Positions 22,657 to 37,500 are shown, counted from the first letter of the stretch. The stretch: 64,000 bases of DNA from Bathynomus jamesi (GCA_023014485.1 JAJOZX010001073.1:260001-324000), one strand, 5' to 3'. Notes: generated by a model from the sequence alone, not told the origin. Made by a program: numbers and translations.

Positions 22657-23547
22657 AGTCCTTAAACTCGCCGGGTCATTAGTTAGAGTATCATGGGGAG
22701 GGATAGCTTGATGACGACAGAGCCCATTTCCCTCCTTTAGTGAGGGGCATTGCCGGTGCCCGACTTTCGGAGAACCATGCTAGAAGAAAATTTAGAGATA
22801 TACATCTATAAAAGAACAAGGCTCGGAAACCGTTTGGTCCGGCCCATCCCCGACGACCACTCTGACACAGTTCGCAAGTCCCTCAAGGCGCAAAAGCCCT
22901 AACCACCACCACCACCACAAGGCGATCGCTATCCGGAGGGAGAGATTGAGTTCGCTACTTCCTGCCGCCTAAAGAAACCCTTCTCCCGCGAAACCCATTC
23001 TAGGTTCCATTGCGAATACTTCGCATGACAATCCTTAAGTAGGGTCTACTTTTAAGCTACAGTAGAACCTCAAACAGCTCCTTTGAAAGTTATTAAGTTG
23101 TAACGAGAAAGGTAAAAATAAAAATGCATCAGTTAAAAATCCTTTCTTTAAGCTTTTCATCGATATTGACACAATGTTCAGCGATAGTTTTATAACAAAT
23201 GAAGGAAAATTTTCATCTTAATTTCAATAGTCAGATTTCCTTCTCACGTCTTCAAAAAATCTGCGTACCTGGCTCGAGCCTAAGAAAATATTTTAACTAT
23301 AATGCGCGTACCGTACATTATTATTATTATTACCCAATAAATTCAGCATAACATTACTAATATAGACAATTATTTTTTAATTTTTAGAATTCTGGTCATA
23401 TTTAATCTTGTTTCAACAAAAACTTAAACTAAACAGGCAAACTTACAAAAATAGTAAAGAAAAGGGTCTACTCGAAATATGATGGAAGTTAACAGATAGC
23501 AGCCCAAAATGTATTTTCAATCATTCAATACTGGAAAAAAGGAGAAA

Positions 23548-23606
23548 AAAGGAAAAAAAAAAAATAATAATAATAACAATAATAATAATAATAATAAATA
23601 AATAAC
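23548..23606. repeat. poly-A / (AAT)n microsatellite
   Basis: A short A/G-rich stretch runs into AAT and AAC triplets. Confidence 0.8.
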
Positions 23607-24477
23607 TCCGTTTGGAGAACCTGTACATAAGTCTTAAAAGAGTTCACACTTTTATTATAAATAAAATAGTTGACGCTTTATCATAAATAAAAATGAGACA
23701 TTAGCAGCTTTGTTTAAAGTTTCTCTACAAGATCATAAAAAAAGTTAAAACGCTTTCATTCAAACTTACTCTTATACGATGAACATAATAAGTATAACAA
23801 TTACATCACTCACACACTCCTTTTATGTATAAAGATTATAAATTACGGTTCGAGACAATCTAACCTACGGTACCGAGAAAAAATATATATATTTACAGTA
23901 CGCCATAAGATGATTACAGTACACTATGACACTCAAAATGACCTAGGAATTAAGTGAAGCCACTTTTTTCCACTTTTAAGGGAAAAATACATTAACATCA
24001 ATATTATTAAATACCTTAATATTTTTAACAATTTATACAATGTATAAATACTAAATAAACAGAATAATATATATATATATATATCCTTTTATACAAATAT
24101 TACACATTTATTCTAATAATAATAAAACGTAAATACTATTTTAAAAAAATATAATAATAATAATAATCTTAATCTTTTGAAGACATTCAATATACGAAAA
24201 ATATTTCTTTCAACCAAACAAATTTTTTCTGAAGCTATTGTCGAATAAAAATCCTTTGTTGATTTACAATCCATGGTTTCGTTTCTACATTCTCCACACA
24301 TTCTACAAATGGTAAATTTTTTAATCAAGAATAAAACAACTTTTAGCACATCTTTCTTTTATACCAGAATAGCCCTCACAACATTGCTTTAGTTGAAAGA
24401 AATACTTTTCGTACAGTGGAGCTTTCAAAAAAGTATATTGAAGTAGTGGCTAATATAACCTTCATTACATAAACTTT

Positions 24478-24542
24478 TATTATAATAATAATAATAATAA
24501 TAATAAGTAATAATAATAATAGTAATAATAATAATAATAATT
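24478..24542. repeat. (TAA)n microsatellite
   Basis: Imperfect TAA triplets with occasional G, downstream of the CDC27 stop codon. Confidence 0.8.
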
Positions 24543-24687
24543 ACAAAATTCGATGCATTAAAAATGAAAGTGCATAAACAGTTAAAGAAGACTATCTCCA
24601 TCTCAAAGCTAAGAAGAAAATGGAAACAAAACGAAGACAGCCTAAGTAAAGATTATATTTTACATTTAGAAATTGTTACGAATTCTA

Positions 24688-24691
<4 letters not shown>

Positions 24692-24740
<49 letters not shown>
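24692..24740. repeat. (TA)n microsatellite
   Basis: Pure TA run within the probable CDC27 3' UTR. Confidence 0.85.
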
Positions 24741-24741
<1 letters not shown>

Positions 24742-24815
24742 CGAAATATATAGATTCTGAATACGCTAAAGCCTAGAGAATAACTTTATATATTATCTTC
24801 TATATATTAAATTAT

Positions 24816-25573
24816 TTATAGAATTTCTTCACTCTGGTTATCTTCTATTTGTTCTTGATGTTCTTCTAAGGGGGCCATCTGTTGTTGCCCCATCTCGTGC
24901 TCCAGCTGTTGAGTCAAGTAAGCCAACTGATCGCTCAATCGAACAATTGGCTTTTGTCCTAAGCAAGAATTAGACACTGGATTACTACTGCTGCCGCTAC
25001 CATGCCCGGAAGAAGAAGAAGAACCACCACATAAATGCGAACTTGAATTACTACCACCGAATGCGGGTATACTCGTACTGGGACCGGTACTAGAAATGCC
25101 AGAAGTTGATAAAGAAAGGCGACCCGATGAAGAACCGGAACTAGACGGAGAAACGCGGGAACATGGAATACTGAATCGACTGCGAGTTAAAGAACTAGAA
25201 CCGGAAATACACGGCGTGAATCCGGTTCCAGTAACCTCCTCGTTCGAAGAGTCATTACCGGGCGTACTGGTACTCGATCCAGGTGCCGAAATAACCGAAC
25301 TAGTCGGGGGTGTCATCAACCCGTAATTCGGAGCGGAGACAATAATGCCAGACCCTGAAGATGGCAGTTCTGTACCAGAAGTAACCGGTATATTGGCACT
25401 AGAACTCGCGACCGAAATACCAGAACTTGGACCTAAAATGGAGGCAGATAGTGACGTTGAGAGCGGATGATCGTCCATACCTGAAAGCTGAGGATTATCG
25501 GAAGTAGGCTCTAAAATCAGAGATTCTTGGGATGATTCCGCAGCCATGAGGGAACTATTTGCCTCGCTTGTCA
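24816..25573 (-). CDS. CDC27: CDC27 terminal exon: Ser/Gly-rich C-terminal extension
   Basis: The acceptor TTTTCCTTTTACAG precedes TGACAAGCGAGG. The preceding exon ends with one base (A), making an ATG codon and keeping the frame. The first residues (ANSSLMAAESSQESLI) resemble the short acidic SQESS tail of vertebrate CDC27. About 180 residues of Ser/Gly/Thr/Pro low complexity follow, then a Gln/Glu-rich end (YLTQQLEHEMGQQQ, then EDNQSEEIL). Stop TAA at 24816-24818. The frame is open for 252 codons in spite of low complexity. If intron 28366-25574 were retained, translation would stop at 28338 and omit this tail. Confidence 0.75.
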
Positions 25574-28500
25574 CTGTAAAAGGAAAATAATACTAATTTA
25601 ATTACGGTGTTAAATTAATAAGTTAATTAAAATCTGATAAATATTTAAGTGAAGCTTTATATTTTTTATGAAGTAAATGAATAATTTTGAATAAAAGCTG
25701 TACAACACCTAATTCATTGTAATTAAAAAGGGAAAATGGTTCACACATAATTAAGTAGCGCAGCGGGAGAAGGGAAAAATCGGCAAAATGAATTTTCTGT
25801 TTGAAAAGACGGCTTATTCTTCCCGCTATCACCTCCAATTGGCAGATATCCCACTTTGTGAGTGAAAACACTGTTTCCAGTCGCAAAACGGGATATCTGA
25901 CAATTGGAGGTGATAGCCTCTGCAGGGTTTCTCAATGGGGCAGGTACCTCCCCCGAGGGGGGCGCTTAGGATCTTTATGTGGGAGCTGAGAAAAAAGTTG
26001 AAAGGGGGGCATTCGTGCTACAAAGGGGCTCCGTTTTTTATAATCTCAATGAAAATATTCATATAATTGTTATACTTCGTTTTCTAGGACTCGTATATAT
26101 TTTGTCTTTTACAGGTATTATTCTTTTATTCATGTATATTCATTTACTTTAGTATTTTAGTACTGTTAAAATATGGCGCAAAGTACGAAGAAAAAATGTA
26201 GACAGTACTCGGTGGAATACTTACACTACCTCAATGTTTAGTCTGTGAACATGTGTTCTCAAATGAAGCAATGAAGCAATGAAACCCTCTCGCCTAAAAG
26301 ATCACCTTACGAAAATCCACCCAGAAAAGGACAGTAAAGACCTTCGGTATTTGAAGTACTAAAGAATAATTTTGTGAAGAGAGGTACCATCAGCGACCTT
26401 CTCTCAAAGAACAACAGTCGAAATGATAGCGGTCTTGTTGCCTCTTACATTTCATTGTTGATTGCAAAATCTGGACAACCTTTCAGTGGGAGAAAACCTT
26501 ATTCTTCCAGCGATAAGAGAGGCAATTTCCAGTGAAGTGCGATCCAATATCAGTAGTGAACTCCATCACTCTGAGCAACGACACTGTGGCCAGGAGGATC
26601 GATGAAATGGCCCAAACACAGAAGAGCGGTTGTGCGCTATATTAAGGGAAACCAAGTTTTCCATTCAATTGGATGAATCCACTACTGCCGAAAACAACGT
26701 TCTTCTTATGGCATATGTCAGTTTTTATTTTTCTGGCAAAGCAAGAGAAGAGGTCTTATTTGCCAAGTATTTGACGACCGATACCAAAGGGGAAACAATT
26801 TTCCAGGCGTTGAATGAGTATCTGCAAGAGCGAAAAATTCCTATCACCAACATTATAGCCTGGGCGACAGATGGCGCCCCAGCCATGGCAGGCCGATATC
26901 GTGGTTTTACTGCGTTTATGAAAGCCACTGTTCCCGGCGTCCTTACTGTGCACTGTGTTTTACACTGTCATAATCTCGTCGCAAAACAGACTAATTCACA
27001 TCTCCATGAATCATTGCAGGTTGCAGTTCGGACCATCAATAAAATCAAGATTATTCCGACAGCTCTGCCATACGAACAACGAATTGTTTGAGCGCTTGTT
27101 GATGCATACTGAGGTACGCTGGCCGTCAAAAGGCAATTGCCTAGCGCGGTTTTGTGAGCTCTATGACAGGGTGTTAGAGTTCCTTGAGAGAGTTGACTCT
27201 TCTCTTAAAGCCGACTTGGAGTCCAGACGGTGTGATATCTCCTTCTTGGCAGACATCTTTGAGAAGATGAACGAGGTGTCCGTTAAACTCCAAGGTAGTG
27301 GTATCACTCTCATCTACACGAAGAGGATCATTTGCAGCTGTACACACAGAACATACACAAGAAAGAATTTGTTCAGTTTCCTCACTTGGCCAAGGTAAGA
27401 CTCAACCTTCAATTACTGAAACTGCCTAAAAATGAGTACTCATGTGAGCACCTTTCACTGTAAAAACTATTAAATAACTCTCCCTTGTAGTGCTTTCAGA
27501 TGTGACACACTGACAGATGACCGCCTTCTCTGCTACTCGGCTCATCTCACCAAAACGGTGATTTACAAATCGCTGACTGGATTATGCGGCCTTTTGAAGT
27601 CGACGCCATCATCTGCGATCCCAGTATCCAGGAGGAACTTCTCATCTACAAAACGATGACGAAGCCAGATCTATATTTAATAGTTCTGGTATAAACGTTT
27701 TGTGGACTGCATAATGCATATGCACAACGCTACTTTGGACTGTGGGAGAAAGCTAGAGTTTTCATACTAGCTTTCCCAACATCGTATGCGGTTGAGCAGG
27801 GTTTTAGTCAGGTGCTATACATGCTGCCGAAACAGAGAAACCGACTCAACATTGCAAAATCTGGCGCTCTTCGTCTGAAGCTGACCATAATTAAACCTGA
27901 CGTGCCGAAATTATCAACCTTCCATCAAGTTCATGGATCACATTAGTCGGCATTAATTTATTTGAAATTGTAAGTATTTCCGTTTATTATTGCTTCACTA
28001 TTTTTACGAGTGAATTACCATGTCTTAGCATTTCTTGAAAGTGTGTAATATGTTGATTAATATAAACAGCAATGATTCATATTTGTTTTACTTATTTCCT
28101 ACAAAATAAATCTAGTAGTGAATCAAACCACCTTCCTTTCCATTGAAAGTTTGGGGAGGGGGCGTTGTTAGTCCTCTAAAATGGTCCGGGGGCGTTTATC
28201 CAAAAAAGGTTAAAAAAAACCCTGTGATAGAGAGGGAAGAACAAGGTGTCTTTTCAAACAGAAAACGCATTTCGCCGATTTTGTCGCTTATCCCCCTACT
28301 CCCGCTGCGCTACTCAATTATTATACCTGTACATATATTAACAACTAAGACAAAAACTAGTCTCACTATTTTCCTGAGGGTTGTTGTTTGTGGTGTCGTC
28401 TTCGTCTGCGGGGAAGCAATTGATGGCAGGGTCAATGGCCTCCTTGAACTGGTTATTGGCATCCTTCGGATCTAAATCCATCGCCCACGAGAAGTTCATT

Positions 28501-31482
28501 AGTGCCAAGTGAGTATCACCCAAACGTTTATATACCTGCAACATTTTGAGCAAGTTATCAGAAAGTAGCTGCATCTTCGTTTGTAATGTTTGCTAAAACG
28601 CAAAAATTAGGTAAACTTCGATTTAAAAAAAAATAAAACTAATGCAGAGCAGCTATGCTATTCAGGGTTGGCAAAAACCTGGGTTTTTCACAAAAAAACA
28701 ACCCAACTGGGTTTTTACTGGGTTTTGGGGTTTTTTGATCGGTTGAAATTTTTTTTTGAAAGGTTCAATAATTATGTAGTGCCTAATATATCTATTATTT
28801 TATTAATTTATTTATCTAATCTACAATATATATTAAAAAGACATCTTTATTTCACAGAAAGTTCAGATATGAGAGATAATAATGACATTAGAATTTTCTC
28901 CATTTTAATTTTAGATTTCCTTTATTTCTTAACAGCAGATTTCAGCTTTATTTAGACCTAACTCAAATTTAAATTTTTAAGATACCAAACTCAAAGAGTT
29001 ATAGTGGTGGAAGATCTAAAGCTAGCGAATGGGACGAGGTGACTTTATTAAGTAATCAGTCTACTAGAGTACTATGCAATTATTGCAAAGAAAGTATCAC
29101 TCGAAAAATTGTGTGTGTGAAACATCATCTAGAGAAATGCAGTAAAAGAAAAGTGGAATGTTTTGAAAATGAGGCAAGAGGTATGCCGAGACTCGAATTT
29201 GGAGCATCAGTTGAAACTGATTCACTTCCTCCAACTTTGGCTTCTGGCAAAGATGATCCAAAGATTATAAATGAAAATGTGCCTGAAATGAGTGACACCA
29301 GTGCAGGTTCATCATCATCATCATCATTCTGTCATTCAACACCAATAAAGCATAAAAGGCAAAGATCAATTATACCATTTGTGGTAAGAACGACTGTGGA
29401 CCAAAAGGAAGAATTAGATTTACAAGTTGCAAGGTTCTTTTTTTCAGCTAACATACCCTTCAACGTTTTAGAAAATAAAGAATTTATAAAATTAATCAAA
29501 GATCTAAGATCAGGATATGAACCACCAAACAGGAAAAGGTTGGCATCTGATCTGTTAATAAAAATTAATGATGAAGTAATCCATGAAATGAAGAATGACC
29601 TTAATCTTGATGATTGTACCATTACCCTCATACAAAATGGCTGGAGTTCAGTAGGTAATGATCCTATTATTGCGCACAGTATTCATAATGGGAAAAAGCC
29701 ATATCTGATTTCAGCAGTAGATGCTGGAAGTACAAAAAAGACAGCAGAATATTGTGCCGTGTTTTTGGGTACCAACCCTGATGCTATTGCTGTGTCTTGC
29801 AGAAAATGCATACATTCTACTCAGTAAAAATTTCAGAGTTAAAACCTAACCGATAACTAGCTCAGTTCGATCTTTGGTCGGGTTGGAATAAAAATGACGC
29901 GATAATACAGTAAATCACTAATCATAACTGACTGTTCCCGAAAAATCCTCGAGGCTGACACCGAATTAAACTCGGACTCACTTTTCTCCAGTGCAGTGTT
30001 CACCTATCCATTCACACACACACATTCCTTACTATAATTGGGGGTGGTGTGGGATCCACGTCTAAACGACGGACAAAAAACAACGTTCTTACACACACTA
30101 TACCAGCGGTTCTCAACAGGGGGTCCGCGAGTTGTCTCTAAGGGGTCCGTGAGTTGACTATATATTCAGTAAATTCCCCCCTCCCCTTTTTGTGGTGGCT
30201 AATTTTGACCTCTAACCGATAACATTTTCGATAACTTCAAACTTCAAGGATTCTACAAATGTTTTTTTTTTACGACCATCTTGTTTCCAATTCATGAAAT
30301 GTGAGTTTTTGGCACAAATGAGCCCCTTCCCTGTTTTTATGCTGTTTTTTTTATGTAAACAGAACAGCGGTAAGTTTTACGCATTTTTATTACATTTTTA
30401 CTCCGACTTTGAAGTATAAATCAGGACTAAAAAACTATACTAATCTGGATACCTCAATTTGTGTATATGCTACTTAATCATAATGCAAGATAATTTTTGG
30501 GGAGTGGGCCCCAAAAATATCAAGATTTTGATAAAGGGTCCGCAGTACAAAAAAGGTTGAGGAACGGTGCACTAACAATACATAACCCTCGAAGGAAATA
30601 TAGTCTCATCCTAACTTATGGAAGAGGTATAAAAATAATTTTAGAAGCATAATCCTAATGACTTATCAGGAAACGAAAACTCCACTTGCTGACTCTATAC
30701 CTAATGGAAATACATATAACTGACTGGTTCTAACCTTTCCCAACAAGAAATAAACATTGGATTCTTTTGGAACAATTTCCTTCAACTGTAGCAGTTCCTC
30801 CAGGGCTTCTTGATGCCTGTCTAAGGCATGCAAAATGGACGCTCTGTGGTATTTGCAGAGCGGATTGCGAGAGTCGATGGTAAGTGCTTTGTTCAAAGTG
30901 GCGAGCGCCGCATTGCTCTTTTGCAGCGTGTGTTCCACCTGAATCAAATTAAACACGTAAGATACAGTATTGCTCAGTACTTGTCGAGGTAAAAGAATTG
31001 CTCGTTTACATTTGTTATTAAGACAACAACGATAGTAATAACTTTAACGAATTAAAACTAATTATTTTTGGTTAAAGAACTTTTCATCTTCACTAAATCG
31101 TGCGAATCACAAAAACTGCACCAGAATAGCGTCCGAAAGTCTGTACCCAATACAAAATACATTTATTGAACTATATCATAAACGTTCAAAATGTTCCTCA
31201 TTCAGTTCAAAGCACGTTAATGCGATGTAATGCAATTCACATTTTTGGGTAGAAACGTTTCGGAGGCACTGTATAAGCGTATATCGAATGTGTGTCAAGT
31301 AAAATATAAATGACGGAATCCAACTTACAACAGCAACGTGACATAGCAACACGGAGCACTGAGGATGTATACTAACTGCCTTCTTGAAATACCATTCAGC
31401 TTGCGCGAATCTTTCTTGCTTAAAGAGAACTAAACCAATGCCATACCTAAAATGAAAGAAAATTTCTTATTTAGATTCCCAA

Positions 31483-31514
<32 letters not shown>

Positions 31515-34500
31515 GTCGATATGATTTGGTATTAAAAACCGTAAAAAAGGACGCTATCTAGATAGTTGTAACAATTCCGTTACGTGGATTACCGTATTAG
31601 AACTCTCGTCCCCCTTCCTTAAAAATATTTGAAAAGTTCCGTCCATCCAGAGAGCTAATAATGAAGTGAGAAAATTAGAAAAATTTGAAGACCGATAACT
31701 TTGCGAAACGCTTAAAACCACGTTAAAATTGAAGTTTCCATTTTTGCACGAATTGGATTATTATTACTTTTATAAAAAGGCTGAATACAAAATATTTGAG
31801 ACTTGACTTCATCTTTGGTCGATTGGCCAATGAAAGAAACGTACCACGCATTATAATGTCTTCGATCGATTCTAACGGCGCTCCTATAGCAGCTCAAAGC
31901 CCTGTCTAATTCTTCCGTTGCCAGGTACTCGTGGCCCAGAAGCGTATAAGCATACGCGAAGCCAGGATCGACCTGAGGATAAAAATTAATAAACTAAGAA
32001 TGATAACGTACCGTACATAAAATTTGTAAAATACTTCCGGCTGAAAAATAATGTTCCGTAAAGACTACGTTGGAACGACATCAATATCCCCTCCTATATT
32101 TGGGATTTTAACCTTTCGTATGAGAACATGATTTTTTATTAAAAAAAACAACCCAGTTTTATGATCATCAATTTATGTTGAGTGGTTTAAAAGTTACGGA
32201 GTGTACATCAATTTTTTTTTAAACCTTTATTCTTCTACAATAAGAATGTATCTGACTTTCGATAAAGGGACCCCGAGGCTTGTCACATCGTATCTTGACT
32301 CGAGAGGTTCAAAAGTTATAACGCTGACACGAAAGTGTGACGAACAGACGGACGGATAAATGCAATCCAGTGTGGCCCCTCCGAACTTATTTGACGAGGG
32401 GCGTAATTATTTTCACTTTGTACCAGTCATTCTCTTCGTTACAAAACAAACTGATTGTTGTATTCACTGCTGCTTTTAAATGGTACCACATCAGAGGATC
32501 AATCAGAAGTTCTTAATTTACTAATCAAAGACAATTAAGTATCCAACGAAAAAACCCACGAGGAAAGACCTGTCGTGAGGATCCACCTCTTAGTAGCGAT
32601 ATCGTAATCTTGAGTGTGTATTTACAGGATATGTAGGAGATTCAGTGATGAAGCATTCCTTACATCACTATAAACAAGGGGAGGGAAGAGAGCAACATCC
32701 TAAACGGGTGCGGCGAATGCAAAGTCGGCACAACACTACCTTTCACAAGGCTGGGGTGAGGAGGACAATGGAGCCACTGCTGATTTGAACGAACCTATGA
32801 CATTATTCGCCAAAAGATGAAAATCCTTCTGACAACCACAAAAAATAATCTGAAGCAGAAAGTAGGATTGTCGACGAAAACACCCACAGTGGCACCTTTA
32901 ACCGTGGCATCCGCTCGCTCACTGTCAAATCCACGAAATAATGGGATGGTGAAATGAAATGGCCGCTGCAGGGTCAAAAGAAAAAGAACACTGAATCGGA
33001 AAACACATCGCAAGCGCTGATAAGGACTGACACATTTTCTGGACAGTTCTTAACATAGTGGTCCAACTGAGCAGTAAAGATGGTGACCATCTCTCCATGG
33101 TTCTTAACTACTTGATTCGTAAACCTTTTGTATACGGGTCTTAAACCTGACATCTGCTCTGATGTGTTTTAAAATTTGATTATTTTTGGTCCATAACCGC
33201 TTAATACATAAAATGACTCATTCCCCAGAATGGAATGTACTAGGGGCAGGGATGGGGTCAAATACAATTGCCCAAATACAAATATAGATACAAATACACT
33301 ATTTTTTTTTTACGGCCAAATTCAAATACAGATACAAATATTCGAATTTATAAATCCCCAAATACAAATACAAATATGAAGCTTCAAATACAAATAAAAT
33401 GCAAATACAATTTTTACTGTATTTGCAAATTTCGTACCAATTTCATCCTAAATATAAACGGATAATATTTACTTGACTTCGGCTACCCCTCAAGTAAGAC
33501 AATACTGGTATAGTACTTATTGTATAAAACTTAACATTGCAATACTTTGGCTCTTATCAAAGTAGACTTCATTTTCACACCAAGGCAAGAAAAGTAACAA
33601 ATTCCTCTTGTTTATTATTTTTATTAGAGAAAATTATTTCACACTTCTTGATATTTCTGCACTTTTGCATAATTAAAGAAAATAAATTCATATTTCTCAA
33701 TATTTGATTTTTACTGTTCATATCAATTTGTAGTTATATAGTCTGTAGCCTGTACAATGGATTTAAAACATTTAACTTAAATTACATTAGTGTATTTGAC
33801 TGTATTTGAAGCAAATACGGCAAGTAAAAGGCTCAAATACAAATTCAAATACAAATATGCAGCTTTTTAAATTCTCAAATACAAATGCAAATATCCATTT
33901 TTGTGTATTTGTAAATACAAATACAAATACGTATTTGACCCCATCCCTGACTAGGGGCACTCAATATATTTTGCCCCACCCTTTTTTCTTAGCTAAATAA
34001 TAAGCCATGGGCTGAAATGTCTTTTGGGCCGTAAGTTTGAACTTTCTGCGCTTCACATAACCGATTTTTTCATTTAACCTCCCCTCCTTGTATAAAACCG
34101 CTTTTAAACGCCCTTGTATAAAACCGATGGTTAACGCAGTTTCGAAAATGGCGTCTAACAGTGATGTGCGTCATAAACAGAGCTGTTATCTAGTTCTTAA
34201 CCGCAGAGAAGGAAACAGTTGGAAATATTCACAAACGTGCACAAAACGTTTACGGAGATGCTATTGTTGATCGAAGCACAGTTGGACGCTGGTCTAAACG
34301 TGAGATCATCGGAGACGGAGAGCCAGCCTCGATGATGAGCCACGCAGCGGTTGCCCAGCATCGGCTGTAACATCTCACACTGCAACGTGCTAACAGATTC
34401 ATTCGATCAAATCGGCGCGTCACATACAAGGAGCTACCACTGGAGCTAGGAATTAGTGAAGGAAGTGTGAATACGATAATTCAGCAACTGGGATATTCAA

Positions 34501-37500
34501 AAGGTGTTCACGGTCATGACTCCAGATTTGAAAAAATTTACTGGAGCACAGCTCTGAATTTACTTTTTTTCCCCTTACACCACTAGATAGGTTAATGATA
34601 GTAAACTCTTGAATTGACGACATACCAATTACAAATTGTTTTAGATAAACATAATAATACAATAATGTACAGTTTATAACTCACCTTAAGTTTATTTATT
34701 CACTGCAGCAGCAACAGTGGATGATGTTAGACCTTGCATGTAGGCATTTGTTGTGAATTTACCGCCATGTATGCTTGGCCACTGATCAATGGCTTTCTGT
34801 GTGATCATTACAGCAGATCTAGTGCCTGGAGCTGGACCCTCCTTCACAATTCTGCACAGCTTAGTCAAATGAGATGGCTTAATGGATCCTTTGTGTTCAA
34901 CAATGTAACCAAGAATGGAGAATGTCCTATGGAAAATTTGGGAGTACCGAAATGGAAGACCCACCTAATCTTGGATAAGCCATATTGACATTAAAATAAA
35001 TAATAATAATAAAAAATAACTCAGAAGGAGAACATGAACTCTTGCTGAGAAAAATTAAAAAGACACCAACGAAGAAACAAATATGGGATGAAAAGAAAAA
35101 AAGATCCCATGGCTAGAAATAGCAACACGGTTTTAAGAAGAAGAAGAAAAAGATCGGGATAAGCAGAATAACAGGGCGAGAAGCTGAATAAGCATAAGCT
35201 GATTAAGCATAACAACAGCGACGGAAAAAGCCGGAATAAAAATGTTTTAGTGGTGTCAAGAGATAAAATTCATAACAGTTTCAAGGTAAGAAGTTCATAA
35301 ATTTCCCTTCGGTTATTAAATTTAGGTTAAATAAGCTGACATTTCAGCTGTAATTGTTTAACAAAAGTGTATGGAAGTCCTGTTTATGGACAAATAGTTA
35401 GGCTAGTTCATCTTTGGCCTAGGTCTTCCATCTCCAACGTAGCCTAGGTTGTGTTTAGGCTAATCTGGTTGGAGCAGGACCTATTTTTTCCATATCTAAA
35501 TGGTGGCCCGTGTGGGGAAGGGTTATTTGCTGTGAAAACCTTAACCTTGAATAAAATAAAATAAAATAAATTAAAACAAAAAAATAATAAAATTACGCCT
35601 TATCAAACATTTTGACATCTGAACAGAATTTATTCCATGTTTGGCTTTTTCAAATACTTACTACATATAAATAATAATAAATTACGAAGCCCTAACTAAA
35701 AATAAAAATAAGAAATAATTCAAATGCTTCAAAACTTATCATTTGGTCATAAATGTGGTAAAATTCTAGAATAAGGGTAATCAGAAGCCTAGCCTATTTA
35801 ACCAAAATAAAGCTTATTTATAGAGTTGAAAGGGTTTTAGGATTTTGGGGACTTAATTTTGGAAAAATAAAATAAACAAAATATGGCTGAATGTGAAGCA
35901 ATTGAGGCAAAGATTAAATCATTAAAAAGGAAGAGATCAGCAAGGAAGGGAGTCATTACCAGGCTTTTAACTACCTTTAATAGCAAAGAAAATCCAAATA
36001 AAAGGGATTATGATACTATTTTGGGTGGTTTAAATAGAATTAAACAGGAAATAATAATTATAGATGAGGAAATTGTTACAGAAACTGATGCGTTAAATGT
36101 TGGTGAAGAGACATATACAGCACTTTTGTGTGAACAAGAACAGAATATTTTTGAAATAGATTCTCACATAAATGAATTATATGCTGCTTTAGATAATCTA
36201 CCAAATAATTTAGAGGCTACAAATCAAAGTTTGATTGAGGCCTTCAGAAATGTATCCATTTCTAATGATGACAATAAACAACTAAAAGCCAAGTTACCAA
36301 CATTACAAGTACCAATATTTGAGGGTGATCGAACAAAATTTCAGTCTTTTCTAGAAAAATTTGATAGTTTAATTGGCAACAAAGATTATATATCTGATGT
36401 TGACAAATTCAGTTATCTCCTTAATTATTTAAAGGGCCCAGCCCTAAAACTGGTTGATGCCTTACCGGCAATTGGCAGTTCATATAAAATAGCTCTCAAA
36501 TTACTAGAAAGAAATTTCCTAAATAAAAAAGAAATAGTAAATGATTTAGCAATAAAATTAAAAAATATAAAACCAGCCAAGGATAACCATCAGGATCTGT
36601 ACAATTTCTATTGTGAAATTGAATGCATGTTAGGTCATCTACAAAATAATGATATAGATCTAGAGAAATCAGCATGGTTTATCCAAGCCATAATATTTGA
36701 TTGTTTACCTACCCAAATTAGGGATATTTTCCAAAGAATAACGGGAAATACATACCCTACCCTTGATGAAATAAGGAATGAATTTCCAAATGTTTTGTCA
36801 ATGTACAAATCTTCAAAGATTGATTCACAAACAAAGATTGATTCACAAACAAAGAAAATACAAACAAAACCACAACCACAACAAAAAGACAAATCAGAAC
36901 AAAAAGTGATAGGTCTAACTCCTACACTACGAAATTTTAATGTTACGACAGAATTTGTACGTAAGTGTAAATTTTGTTCGGCTGATGATCACTATAGCAC
37001 ACGATGTACTAAATATGTAGACTTAGAATCCCGGATAAATAGGTGTTCTCAGTTAAACCTTTGTACTAAATGCACAGGTGCAGGACATACTAACAAAGAC
37101 TGCAAAACAAAAATAAGATTCAAATGTGTTAATTGTGGAAGTTTAAATCATGTCTCTTGTCTTTGTGATTCATTTAAAAATTCAAATAAACAAAACCTAA
37201 AGAAAAATGAAAAAACATTTAATGGACATATATCAATAAATAATGTCAATAAAAATTCTAGTGTACTCCTACCTACAATAACCTTGGATTTAAAAAATAA
37301 AGAAGGTGGGACAACTCCTATAAGATGTCTAATAGATTCTTGTTCCCAACAAACATTTGTAGATCAATCATTAGTTAATCAATTAGGCCTACAAACTCAT
37401 AAAAATGAACAAGAATTGTGTATAACATCATTTGTCAAAGAAAATGAACAGAAAGAAAAATATAATACAGTCAATTTAGATCTGGATATACCCACAGAGA

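Larger units (their letters stand above)
22657..24815. other. no gene seen; probable CDC27 3' UTR at the right end
   Basis: The left part (to about 23000) is GC-richer and contains a CACCACCACCACCAC run. The rest is AT-rich with (AAT)n and poly-A tracts at 23545-23605, 24480-24545 and 24690-24745. The CDC27 3' UTR should lie directly below 24816; an AATAAA in - strand sense occurs at 24476-24481. Confidence 0.5.

Noticed and set aside
25096..25326. + strand 76-codon frame
   Set aside because: Antisense of the CDC27 tail exon, which has splice support.
28338..28366. CDC27 ending at the stop at 28338 as the main form
   Set aside because: A donor AATA|GTGAGA and an in-phase acceptor at 25574 give a better join with a tail resembling other CDC27 proteins; the short form is kept only as a possible isoform.
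32795..33013. - strand 72-codon hydrophobic frame
   Set aside because: Short, no homology recognised, and in an intron full of chance frames.
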